Origin: Autumnicola lenta
GTDB taxonomy: Bacteria; Bacteroidota; Bacteroidia; Flavobacteriales; Flavobacteriaceae
Assembly: GCF_031846515.1 (NCBI RefSeq)
Contig: NZ_JAVRHO010000009.1
Location: 62,001-126,000 of the forward strand
Reading direction: 5' to 3'
DNA: 64,000 bases
The position numbers and the translations under genes are program-made. Below the pieces are notes generated by a model. The model was not told where the DNA came from. It saw nothing but the letters and a program-made list of their open reading frames with translations, and did not search any database. Shown one piece after another: positions 34,447 through 42,328 of the stretch. Every line of letters starts with the position of its first letter. Within the stretch, counting starts at the first letter, position 1.

Positions 34447-35379
34447 ATGAAATTTCAGCAAAAACATACGCTTAAGCAAATCGCCACAATTCTTTCCTGT
34501 GACTATGTGGGAGATGAAGATTTTACGGTTGAAGGCATGAACGAAATTCACGTCGTGACGCCGGGCGATATAGTTTTTGTAGATCATCCAAAGTACTACG
34601 ATAAAGCATTAAATTCCGCAGCGACAGTGATTCTTATTAATAAAGAAGTGGACTGTCCGGAAGGAAAAGCATTGCTAATTTCAGATGATCCTTTCAGGGA
34701 TTTTAACAAACTCACCGATTATTTCCGGCCTTTTCAGAAGTCTGAAAAAAATATTTCTCCTTCAGCTAAAATCGGGGAGAATACCATTATTCAGCCGAAT
34801 GTTTTTATAGGAAATAATGTTGTAATCGGCGATAATTGCCTTATTCATAGCAATGTTAGTATTTACGATAATGCAGTAATTGGTAATAATGTGACAATAC
34901 ATTCCGGAACTGTACTGGGAGGCGATGCATTTTACTACAAAAATCGGCCTGAAGGTTTTGATAAACTGAAATCGGGCGGAAGGGTCGTAATAAAAGACAA
35001 CGTGGATATTGGTGCAAACTGCACGATAGACAAAGGAGTCACCGGAGATACCACGATTGGTGAAGGAACAAAACTGGATAATCTTATCCAGATTGGCCAT
35101 GATACCGTTATCGGTAAAAAATGTCTTATTGCGTCGCAGGTAGGAATTGCCGGGGCTGTAATTATTGAAGATGAAGTTACCGTTTGGGGACAGGTAGGCA
35201 TGCGTAGCGGAATAGTAGTTAAGAAAGGCGGGGTTTTAATGGGAAAGGCCGGTATCACTAAATCTACTCAGGAAGGAAAAACCTACACCGGAAATCCTGC
35301 TATGGAAGCCAGGGCCAAATTAAAAGAGTTGGCACTTTTACGACAATTACCTAACTTAATCGCTAAATTAAAACAGTAG
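34447..35379 (+). CDS. Second LpxD-like N-acyltransferase
   Basis: 310 residues, 32 shorter than lpxD in this window. N-terminal LpxD-type domain (GDIVFVDHPKYYDKA) and a hexapeptide helix with the His site DNLIQIGHDTVIG. Where true LpxD has IGADGFGF this protein has LGGDAFYYKNRPEGFDK, with extra residues, so its substrate may differ. Such paralogs are common in flavobacteria and are usually annotated as LpxD. Start defined by ATG 34447, just after a heptad array; 2 bases before the next gene. Confidence 0.85.
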   Translation: MKFQQKHTLKQIATILSCDYVGDEDFTVEGMNEIHVVTPGDIVFVDHPKYYDKALNSAATVILINKEVDCPEGKALLISDDPFRDFNKLTDYFRPFQKSEKNISPSAKIGENTIIQPNVFIGNNVVIGDNCLIHSNVSIYDNAVIGNNVTIHSGTVLGGDAFYYKNRPEGFDKLKSGGRVVIKDNVDIGANCTIDKGVTGDTTIGEGTKLDNLIQIGHDTVIGKKCLIASQVGIAGAVIIEDEVTVWGQVGMRSGIVVKKGGVLMGKAGITKSTQEGKTYTGNPAMEARAKLKELALLRQLPNLIAKLKQ

Positions 35380-35381
35380 CT

Positions 35382-35747
35382 ATGAGTATACGGGGAAAGG
35401 AAATAATCGAGAAATTCTATGAATGTTTTTATAAAGATTCAGATGTGGAAAAGTACCTGCATCCAGATGCAGAACTAACCTGGAATAGTAGTACTGGCTT
35501 ACGATTATTGAATTTTGAGGATATCTCGGCTTTTGGGGCAGAAATGGCCAGGTCTTATGAATCTTTACGACTGGAAGTAAGGGATATCATCATGGAAAAA
35601 GATCAGGTGGTTATTAATCTTACTTACCACGTAAACACTATTGAAAATCCCGAAGAGGAAATCCCACTGGCGCATTTTATGGCTATATGGGAAATCAGGG
35701 ATAATAAATTATACAAAGGTCACCAAATTAGTCAGTTGGCTGATTAA
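35382..35747 (+). CDS. NTF2/SnoaL-like small protein
   Basis: 121 residues with a cone-shaped alpha+beta pattern: N-terminal helix (GKEIIEKFYECFY), YLHPDAELTWNSSTG, and C-terminal strands ending FMAIWEIRDNKLYKGHQIS. This fits the NTF2-like superfamily, which holds isomerases, binding proteins and many unknowns. Two bases after the LpxD-like gene, so probably co-transcribed. No specific function can be given. Confidence 0.75.
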   Translation: MSIRGKEIIEKFYECFYKDSDVEKYLHPDAELTWNSSTGLRLLNFEDISAFGAEMARSYESLRLEVRDIIMEKDQVVINLTYHVNTIENPEEEIPLAHFMAIWEIRDNKLYKGHQISQLAD

Positions 35748-35774
35748 GGAAAAAAACTTTTTACACGAATAATA

Positions 35775-35808
35775 GATTTCTGTTGAATTTTTCAGCAGGG
35801 ATTTTTTT
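35775..35808 (+). terminator. Terminator after the NTF2-like gene
   Basis: A 12-bp stem (35775-35786 with 35792-35803) including four G-U pairs and a 5-base loop, followed by a run of T. The rest of the gap to 36018 shows AAATTGTCATTTTGC (35862), a divergent relative of the dispersed element. Confidence 0.7.
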
Positions 35809-35984
35809 ATGCCTGCAAAACACCCTCGTTATGTCCTTTAACTGGATGACGAAAATTGTCATTTTGCGAGTACGCTCATAAACTTTTCAATGTCTGTGTT
35901 CATTTTCAGATCCAAACCCATTCTGTTGCACAAACATCTATCAATAAACTTTCTAAAAGGCTTTAAACTTTATCTTTAAAAACT

Positions 35985-35992
35985 TACTTTTG
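35985..35992 (+). promoter_or_regulatory. -7 promoter element of sucD
   Basis: TACTTTTG, 26 bases before the sucD ATG. No clear -33 element. Confidence 0.5.
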
Positions 35993-36018
35993 TTATTCCA
36001 AAAAATCAATACATATTT

Positions 36019-36894
36019 ATGAGCGTTTTAGTAAATAAAGATTCAAAAATAATCGTGCAGGGATTTACCGGAAGTGAAGGTACTTTTCATGCAGAGCAAA
36101 TGATAGAATACGGAACAAATGTGGTAGGTGGTGTAACTCCGGGTAAAGGAGGCAGCAAACACCTGGACAGACCTGTTTTTAATACAGTTTCTGAAGCTGT
36201 GGAAAAAGTAGGGGCAGACGTTTCAATCATTTTTGTACCGCCGGCTTTTGCTGCAGATGCAATTATGGAATCAGCAGATGCAGGAATAAAAGTAATTATT
36301 ACAATTACTGAAGGAATTCCGGTTGCCGATATGGTGAAAGCTTCAGAATATATAAAACATAAAGATTGCCGTTTGATTGGCCCTAACTGTCCCGGAGTAA
36401 TCACTCCCGGAGAAGCAAAAGTAGGGATCATGCCCGGTTTTGTATTCAAAAAAGGAAAAGTAGGGATCGTTTCAAAATCTGGAACGCTTACTTATGAGGC
36501 AGCAGATCAGGTTGTAAAACAAGGTTTGGGAATTACTACAGCTATTGGAATTGGTGGAGATCCTATTATCGGAACTACCACAAAAGAGGCTGTGGAATTA
36601 CTGATGAACGACGATGAAACAGAATGTATTGTAATGATTGGTGAGATTGGTGGACAGCTAGAAGCCGATGCAGCTAAATGGATTAAAGAAAACGGAAACA
36701 GAAAACCTGTTATAGGGTTTATAGCTGGTGAAACTGCACCTGCAGGAAGAACAATGGGCCACGCCGGAGCCATTGTTGGAGGTAGCGAAGATACTGCACA
36801 AGCTAAAAAAGCTATTTTAAAGGAGAACGGAATCCATGTTGTGGATTCTCCTGCTGAAATAGGTAAAAAAGTAGCTGAAGTTTTGAACGGATAA
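36019..36894 (+). CDS. sucD: Succinate-CoA ligase alpha subunit
   Basis: 291 residues, normal length. CoA-binding Rossmann start VQGFTGSEGTFHAEQMIEYG, GPNCPGVITPGEAKVGIMPG, and the phospho-histidine loop in AGRTMGHAGAIVGG. Catalyses succinyl-CoA to succinate with nucleoside triphosphate formation in the TCA cycle. The beta subunit gene sucC is not adjacent, so the two are encoded apart here. Strong terminator at 36915. Confidence 0.97.
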   Translation: MSVLVNKDSKIIVQGFTGSEGTFHAEQMIEYGTNVVGGVTPGKGGSKHLDRPVFNTVSEAVEKVGADVSIIFVPPAFAADAIMESADAGIKVIITITEGIPVADMVKASEYIKHKDCRLIGPNCPGVITPGEAKVGIMPGFVFKKGKVGIVSKSGTLTYEAADQVVKQGLGITTAIGIGGDPIIGTTTKEAVELLMNDDETECIVMIGEIGGQLEADAAKWIKENGNRKPVIGFIAGETAPAGRTMGHAGAIVGGSEDTAQAKKAILKENGIHVVDSPAEIGKKVAEVLNG

Positions 36895-36914
36895 ACTTCA
36901 AGTTTTATAGAATT

Positions 36915-36955
36915 AAATCCTCTTATTTCTGAAAATGATTTAAGAGGATTTTTTA
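36915..36955 (+). terminator. Terminator of sucD
   Basis: AAATCCTCTTA (36915-36925) pairs perfectly with TAAGAGGATTT (36941-36951), followed by T residues. Confidence 0.9.
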
Positions 36956-37017
36956 TTAATGTTATATTTATAGCTTATAAGATTGAAATAATATTTTTAA
37001 TTTATTTCTTGATTCCT

Positions 37018-37308
37018 ATGAATACTTTAGCAGAAATAAAATCGAAATTAGTTAAACACAGGCCTGTGCTTTTCCGAAAGTATGCCATTAAAAATTTGGC
37101 TATTTTTGGTTCCTATGCCCGCAATCAGCAAAAAGAAGATAGCGACCTCGATATTATGGTCGAATTTAAGGAGAACATTGGTATTAAAATTATAGATCTT
37201 GCTGAAGAAATAGAAGATTTGGTGGGTTTTAATATCGATTTGGTTTCCAGGAACGCCATTAAGGAGCGATATTTAAAACATATTGAACAAGATTTAATTG
37301 ATGTCTAG
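37018..37308 (+). CDS. mntA: MntA-type minimal nucleotidyltransferase (antitoxin)
   Basis: 96 residues from ATG 37018 (TTG 37009 in frame). Nucleotidyltransferase motif FGSYARNQQKEDSDLDIMVE with GSYA and the DxD metal ligands. In type VII toxin-antitoxin systems MntA AMPylates the HEPN toxin HepT. The expected HepT follows directly but only as a 28-codon stub (37301-37387), so this antitoxin seems orphaned. Small, cytoplasmic. Confidence 0.87.
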   Translation: MNTLAEIKSKLVKHRPVLFRKYAIKNLAIFGSYARNQQKEDSDLDIMVEFKENIGIKIIDLAEEIEDLVGFNIDLVSRNAIKERYLKHIEQDLIDV

Positions 37309-37387
37309 CCGTGGTGAACTTTTACTGCCGAAAGATGTTTTTGAGGCTATTAAAAAATTCGAAATTGAAACAACAGGATTAAATTAA
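37301..37387 (+). pseudogene. Truncated remnant of HepT (HEPN) toxin
   Basis: ATG 37301 overlaps the mntA stop by 8 bases, the usual mntA-hepT junction. The 28 codons read MSSRGELLLPKDVFEAIKKF and end at TAA, resembling the first helix of HEPN/DUF86 proteins (typically about 110 residues with an RxxxxH active site). The rest, including that motif, is missing. fabG starts 8 bases on. Confidence 0.6.
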
Positions 37388-37394
37388 GCAATAC

Positions 37395-38141
37395 ATGAAA
37401 TTATTAGAAGAAAAAAATGCGATAATTACAGGTGGAAGCCGCGGAATTGGTAGAGGAATAGCGAAAGTTTTTGCAGAACATGGTGCTAATGTTGCTTTTA
37501 CTTATGCCTCTTCAGCACAAGCTGCCGAAGAGCTGGAAAAGGAATTATCCGGAATGGGAATCAAAGCCAAAGGATACAAATCCAATGCTGCCAGTTTTGA
37601 GGAAGCTCAGGAATTAATAAAAAATGTTGCTAAAGATTTTGGTGCCATAGACGTACTTGTTAATAACGCGGGGATTACCAAAGATAATTTGCTTATGCGA
37701 ATGAGTGAAGAAGATTTTGACCAGGTAATCGAGGTGAACCTGAAGTCAATTTTTAATATGACAAAAGCCATTCAGCGTACCATGCTTAAGCAAAGAAGCG
37801 GCAGTATTATTAATATGAGTTCAGTGGTTGGAGTTAAAGGAAATGCCGGTCAGGCGAATTATGCGGCTTCCAAAGCGGGAATAATAGGTTTTTCGAAATC
37901 TATGGCTCTGGAACTTGGTTCAAGAAATATTCGCACTAACGTTATCGCGCCGGGATTCATTGAAACTGAAATGACCGAAAAACTGGACGAGAAAACTGTA
38001 GAGGGTTGGAGAGATTCCATTCCGCTAAAAAGAGGTGGTACACCGGAAGATATCGCCAACGCCTGCGTATTTTTAGGAAGCGACCTTAGTACTTATGTGA
38101 CAGGACAGGTGCTGCATGTAAACGGCGGAATGCTAACTTAG
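37395..38141 (+). CDS. fabG: 3-oxoacyl-ACP reductase
   Basis: 248 residues, classical SDR. NADPH-binding GGSRGIGRGIA (about 12-22), NNAG, catalytic Ser in INMSSVVG and YAASKAG with Tyr and Lys. Carries out the first reduction in fatty acid elongation. It ends with GQVLHVNGGMLT as FabG does. A heptad array begins directly after the stop codon. Confidence 0.93.
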   Translation: MKLLEEKNAIITGGSRGIGRGIAKVFAEHGANVAFTYASSAQAAEELEKELSGMGIKAKGYKSNAASFEEAQELIKNVAKDFGAIDVLVNNAGITKDNLLMRMSEEDFDQVIEVNLKSIFNMTKAIQRTMLKQRSGSIINMSSVVGVKGNAGQANYAASKAGIIGFSKSMALELGSRNIRTNVIAPGFIETEMTEKLDEKTVEGWRDSIPLKRGGTPEDIANACVFLGSDLSTYVTGQVLHVNGGMLT

Positions 38142-38369
38142 GAGGTTAGAAATTAGAGGTGGGAAGTATAAAAATCAAGTTGGAAATAAGAAGTATGAGG
38201 TTGGAAATCCAGGATTAAGAAAACTTTTAGCTAGTTTTTTCGTTTTTAACCCTAAATCACATTTCTCAGACTTCATCAGTTTTTCACTTTTAACTTCTTA
38301 CTTCTAACATCTAATCTCGTACTCCGTAGTTCTACCTTCTAACTTCGTATCTCATACCTCTTACTTCCA
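38142..38369. repeat. Oppositely oriented heptad arrays filling an intergenic gap
   Basis: From the fabG stop, ten 7-base units (38142-38211) follow a GAAGTTR-like consensus (GAGGTTA GAAATTA GAGGTGG). From 38286 to 38369, twelve units of the complementary type (ACTTCTT ACTTCTA ACATCTA, ending ACTTCCA) run without a gap up to the ATG at 38370. The arms could pair as a long imperfect hairpin. No gene is present. Confidence 0.8.
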
Positions 38370-40406
38370 ATGGTATTAAGCACTATATTATTTATAGCCC
38401 TGGCTGCGATCTTCGCGCTGGGGTTTGCTTTTTTTCAATATCTCTTTAGAAGTAAAAGAAGAACCCGGAATGTGTATATTTTCTTTGCTCTTAGGTTCCT
38501 GTCGGTTTTTGTGTTGCTGATTCTGCTTATTAATCCTGAAATGTCATCAACCACTTACAAAATCGTAAAACCAAACTTGGTTCTAGCAGTAGATGATTCG
38601 GAATCTATTGCACACCTGGATCAGGCAGATGCGGTGCGGGCGATCGTTCAGCAATTAGAGCAGAATGAGGAAATTCAGGAGCGGTTTAATTTGCAGCAAG
38701 TCAGTTTTGGAGAAAAGCTTTCTTCAGGCAGCGATCTAAAATTTAATGAGCCACAAACAGATATTTCAGCAGCTTTAAATCAGGTTGACAAATTGTACCG
38801 AAAGGAAAACACGGCTGTAATAATAATTTCAGATGGAAACCAGAGTATAGGCAGAGATTTTCAATATTTTAAAGTCCGCGATAATGTTGAAGTTTTTCCT
38901 GTGGTTGTTGGCGACACTGCGAAGTATGCAGATTTGCAATTATCGAACTTAAATGTAAATCGTTATGCTTTCCTGAATAATCGGTTTCCTGTAGAGGCTA
39001 TCATCAACTACACCGGTGAAGAGAATATTTCTGCAAATTTCGTTATCCGCTCCGGAGAGAACGTGATTTATTCAGAAGAAGTAAAATTGAGTGATGTTCA
39101 AAATTCTGCAATTATCGGCACTACGTTACCTGCTTCGCAACTTGGCGTGCTTACTTATGAAGCGGAAATCATTCCGTTGGAAAATGAAAAAAATAAGATT
39201 AATAATGCGGAAAAATTTGCTGTAGAAGTTATAGATGAAAGGACGAATGTGCTTATTCTTTCGGCTATTGCGCATCCCGATCTTGGCGCTCTAAAGAAGT
39301 CAATCGAGTCGAATGAACAGCGGAAAGCTACAATTCAATATATAGATTCTGAAAATGTAGAACTACAAGATTTTCAGCTAACTATATTGTATCAACCAAA
39401 TAATAGCTTTAAGATGGTAATCGATGAAATTCAGCAGGAAAATATTAATTATTTTCTGATTACCGGCACTAAAACCGACTGGAATTTCCTTAATTCCAAT
39501 CAGGAGCAGTTTCAGAAAGATGCGTCTTTTCAGGATCAGGATGTTTTTCCTGTAGTAAATGAAAACTTTAATAAATTTCAGTTTGAAGATATCGGTTTTG
39601 TAGATTTTCCTCCTTTGCAGGGCAAGTTTGGCAGCATAGAACTTTTAAATAATTCATTTAATACACTTTTGTTTCAGCAAATAGAAGGAATAGAAACAGA
39701 ACAACCTTTACTGGCTATTTCAGATAAAAATACTTCAAAACAAGGTGTTTTATTCGGTGAGAATATCTGGAATTGGCGTTCACAGTCCTACCTCGAAAAT
39801 GACAATTTTCGGCAATTTGACGACTTTTTGAGTAAAGTAATTCAGAATTTATCTTCTAAGAAAAGGAGGGATCGCTTAACCGTGGATTATGAATCTTTTT
39901 ACTACGGAAATAACAGCGTAACCATTTCTGCTCAATATTTTGATGAAAATTATGAGTTTGATCCACGTGCTAAAATAACAATTCAGCTAACCCACCAGGA
40001 AACTGAAGAAAATATCGAGGCTCCGCTACTGCTTCGGAACAATCAATACGAAGTTAATTTGGGGAATTTGAAAGCAGGAGAATATTCTTTTAAAGTGCAA
40101 CCTGAAAATTCAACAATATCGGAAAACGGCAGCTTTACAATTATAGATTTTAATGTAGAGCAGCAATTTATTTCTGCAGATATAGAAAAACTTCAATTTT
40201 TAGCTGAAAACAATGACGCAACGCTGTATTTTCCGGATTTGACACAGAATTTAATTTCTGATCTTTTACAAGACAAGCGTTTTCTTCCTGTGCAGAAAAG
40301 CCGCGAAAAAACAGTACCTTTGATCGATTGGTATTTTCTACTGTTTCTGCTTGTTTTACTGCTCGCAGCGGAATGGTTTTACAGGAAATACTCCGGTTTA
40401 ATCTAA
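38370..40406 (+). CDS. VWA-domain membrane protein
   Basis: 678 residues. Two N-terminal helices (about 2-20 and 33-53), a von Willebrand factor A-like domain (VLAVDDSESIAHLD, AVIIISDGNQSIG), then beta-rich extracytoplasmic segments and one last helix (LLFLLVLLLAAEWFYRKY). The MIDAS motif DxSxS is present in altered form (DDSES), so metal binding is plausible. Resembles the large BatA/aerotolerance-type envelope proteins, but partners are absent. Start ATG 38370 abuts a heptad array. Confidence 0.8.
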   Translation: MVLSTILFIALAAIFALGFAFFQYLFRSKRRTRNVYIFFALRFLSVFVLLILLINPEMSSTTYKIVKPNLVLAVDDSESIAHLDQADAVRAIVQQLEQNEEIQERFNLQQVSFGEKLSSGSDLKFNEPQTDISAALNQVDKLYRKENTAVIIISDGNQSIGRDFQYFKVRDNVEVFPVVVGDTAKYADLQLSNLNVNRYAFLNNRFPVEAIINYTGEENISANFVIRSGENVIYSEEVKLSDVQNSAIIGTTLPASQLGVLTYEAEIIPLENEKNKINNAEKFAVEVIDERTNVLILSAIAHPDLGALKKSIESNEQRKATIQYIDSENVELQDFQLTILYQPNNSFKMVIDEIQQENINYFLITGTKTDWNFLNSNQEQFQKDASFQDQDVFPVVNENFNKFQFEDIGFVDFPPLQGKFGSIELLNNSFNTLLFQQIEGIETEQPLLAISDKNTSKQGVLFGENIWNWRSQSYLENDNFRQFDDFLSKVIQNLSSKKRRDRLTVDYESFYYGNNSVTISAQYFDENYEFDPRAKITIQLTHQETEENIEAPLLLRNNQYEVNLGNLKAGEYSFKVQPENSTISENGSFTIIDFNVEQQFISADIEKLQFLAENNDATLYFPDLTQNLISDLLQDKRFLPVQKSREKTVPLIDWYFLLFLLVLLLAAEWFYRKYSGLI

Positions 40407-40419
40407 AATTATCTTCGCT

Positions 40420-41223
40420 ATGGAAAAAAGCTTAAAAAATCAGGTTGCATTGGTAACCGGAGCCAGCTCCGGACTTGGAAAAAGTGTCGCTATTTATCTT
40501 GCCAGGGCAGGAGCGAAAGTTGCAGTGAATTATCATAGCGACGAAGAAGGCGCAAATGATACTGTAGATACTATTAAAAAGGAAGGTGGCGAAGCTTTTG
40601 CACATCAGGCAGATGTTGGGGATGAAAAGGAAGTAGAGGGAATGTTTGAAAAAGTCTTTGATACTTATGAGAATTTGGATATCCTGATAAGTAATGCCGG
40701 CATCCAGAAAGATGCACCTTTGGACGAAATGACTTTAAAAGATTGGGAGCTTGTTATAAAGACCAATTTGACCGGAGCTTTTCTTTGTTCCAGGGCCGCG
40801 GTACGATATTTTTTGAAACGCGGAGTTGTAGAAGGGGTAAGCAAATCTGCCGGAAAAGTAGTTTTTATGAGTTCGGTTCATCAGGAAATTCCGTGGGCAG
40901 GCCATATAAATTATGCTGCAGCCAAAGGCGGGTTAACAGAATTTATGCGGACTCTTTCCCAGGAAGTGGCGAATAAGCAGATACGTGTGAACAGTGTCGC
41001 GCCCGGAGCTATAAAAACTTCTATTAATGAAGACGTCTGGAAGGATGAAAAACAGGTAAAAGAACTTTTAAAACTTATACCCTACAATAGATTGGGAGAA
41101 CCCGAAGATGTTTCTGAAGTTGTGCTTTGGCTGGCTTCAGATAAATCTGAATATGTAAATGGTACTACCATTTTTGTGGATGGTGGTATGTCACTTTATC
41201 CCGGTTTTATCGGGAATGGTTAA
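40420..41223 (+). CDS. SDR-family oxidoreductase (glucose 1-dehydrogenase-like)
   Basis: 267 residues. TGASSGLGKSVA (NAD(P) binding), SNAGIQKDAPLD, catalytic Ser in VFMSSVHQEIPW, and HINYAAAKGG with Tyr and Lys. The sequence resembles glucose/ribitol dehydrogenase-like SDRs, yet specificity is not readable from sequence. 13 bases after the VWA gene and 29 before the SPFH gene. Cytoplasmic. Confidence 0.85.
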   Translation: MEKSLKNQVALVTGASSGLGKSVAIYLARAGAKVAVNYHSDEEGANDTVDTIKKEGGEAFAHQADVGDEKEVEGMFEKVFDTYENLDILISNAGIQKDAPLDEMTLKDWELVIKTNLTGAFLCSRAAVRYFLKRGVVEGVSKSAGKVVFMSSVHQEIPWAGHINYAAAKGGLTEFMRTLSQEVANKQIRVNSVAPGAIKTSINEDVWKDEKQVKELLKLIPYNRLGEPEDVSEVVLWLASDKSEYVNGTTIFVDGGMSLYPGFIGNG

Positions 41224-41252
41224 ACACAAAAACAAATAAATTAAATACAAGA

Positions 41253-42068
41253 ATGGAAAGATTACCAAAAATTGCAATTCCGGCATTTATTGTTGCCGTA
41301 TTTCTAATTATCCTCATTGCAAAATCTGCGGTTACCGTGGAGTCCGGAGAAGCCGGAGTTTTATATAAGACTTTTGGAGGCGGGGTTGTTACAGATGAAC
41401 CTCCAATGAGTGAAGGTTTTCACATTGTGGCACCCTGGAACAAAGTTTTTATCTATGAAGTTCGCCAACAATCTCTAGATGAGAATATGCAGGTTTTGTC
41501 TTCCAATGGTCTGGAGATTAAATTGGATGCCTCAGTATGGTTTCAGCCGGAGTATAGTGCGTTGGGAAAACTTCATCAGGAAAAAGGAGAAGCTTACATC
41601 CAGCGTTTATTGCAACCTGCAGTGAGATCTGCAGCTCGTGCCGTAGTTGGTCGCTACAATCCGGAGCAGCTTTATGCCAGCAAAAGGGAAGCGATTCAAA
41701 AAGAAATTTTTGAAGAAACCAATATTTTACTGGCCGAACAATATGTTCAGGTGAATGAGGTGCTGGTAAGAGATGTTTCTTTACCTGAAACAATTAAAGA
41801 TGCGATAGAGCGTAAATTAAGACAGGAACAGGAGTCCCTGGAGTATGAATTCCGGTTAACCAAAGCAGAGCAGGAAGCAGAGCGGCAGCGAATTGATGCT
41901 GAAGGTAAAGCTCGTGCAAACAGGATACTTAGTGAATCATTGACCGATAAGGTTCTACAGGAAAAAGGTATCCAGGCTACAGTTGAACTGGCTAAATCTG
42001 GTAATGCAAAAACAGTAATTATTGGTTCAGGAGAAAACGGATTGCCGCTAATACTTGGGAATAATTAA
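41253..42068 (+). CDS. Prohibitin/SPFH-domain membrane protein
   Basis: 271 residues. One N-terminal membrane helix (about 7-27, IPAFIVAVFLIILIAKSAV) precedes an SPFH/band-7 domain with VESGEAGVLYKTFGG and long coiled coil in EFRLTKAEQEAERQRIDAEGK. Prohibitins form ring complexes in membranes and modulate proteases such as FtsH. Ends before the his operon promoter. Confidence 0.9.
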   Translation: MERLPKIAIPAFIVAVFLIILIAKSAVTVESGEAGVLYKTFGGGVVTDEPPMSEGFHIVAPWNKVFIYEVRQQSLDENMQVLSSNGLEIKLDASVWFQPEYSALGKLHQEKGEAYIQRLLQPAVRSAARAVVGRYNPEQLYASKREAIQKEIFEETNILLAEQYVQVNEVLVRDVSLPETIKDAIERKLRQEQESLEYEFRLTKAEQEAERQRIDAEGKARANRILSESLTDKVLQEKGIQATVELAKSGNAKTVIIGSGENGLPLILGNN

Positions 42069-42097
42069 AAAACAATAGATAAAAATTGAAAAGCTGT

Positions 42098-42127
42098 TTT
42101 GCTTTTTAAAAATTATAGTTAGATTTG
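42098..42127 (+). promoter_or_regulatory. hisLp: Promoter of the histidine operon
   Basis: TTTG (42098-42101), 18 bases, then TAGATTTG (42120-42127): close match to the Bacteroidota consensus. Transcription would begin near the ATG of the leader peptide at 42136. The -33 box lies inside a short AAAAGC/GCTTTT hairpin that may end the prohibitin transcript. Confidence 0.75.
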
Positions 42128-42135
42128 TGACAGTT

Positions 42136-42183
42136 ATGAAAGCAAAGCAATTACATCATCATCATGTTTACTTCTACGCTTAG
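42136..42183 (+). CDS. hisL: Histidine-rich leader peptide
   Basis: A 15-codon ORF reads MKAKQLHHHHVYFYA with four consecutive His codons, then TAG. It lies between the his promoter and a terminator hairpin (42224-42254) and 143 bases before hisG. This is the classical layout of transcription attenuation: ribosome stalling at His codons when His-tRNA is scarce would block the terminator. No detailed antiterminator could be derived by eye. Confidence 0.85.
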   Translation: MKAKQLHHHHVYFYA

Positions 42184-42223
42184 GCGAGGTAAGTTTGGTA
42201 TGCTGTAGTTTTCACCATATTTC

Positions 42224-42258
42224 AAAACCCGTTTGAGCCACTCAGACGGGTTTTTTAT
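42224..42258 (+). terminator. Attenuator terminator of the his operon
   Basis: AAAACCCGTTTGAG (42224-42237) pairs with CTCAGACGGGTTTT (42241-42254) over 14 bases with one G-U wobble and a 3-base loop, followed by T and A. Being upstream of hisG and downstream of the leader peptide, it should act as an attenuator. Confidence 0.85.
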
Positions 42259-42328
42259 TTTTAATATTGTTGAGTAATACTATTTAGAATTATAAAGGAA
42301 TACTGAAACGGAAAAAGGAAAAAGAAAA

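Noticed and set aside
38142..38369. CRISPR array
   Set aside because: Units are 7 bases and degenerate, without conserved repeats or spacers, and no cas genes occur.
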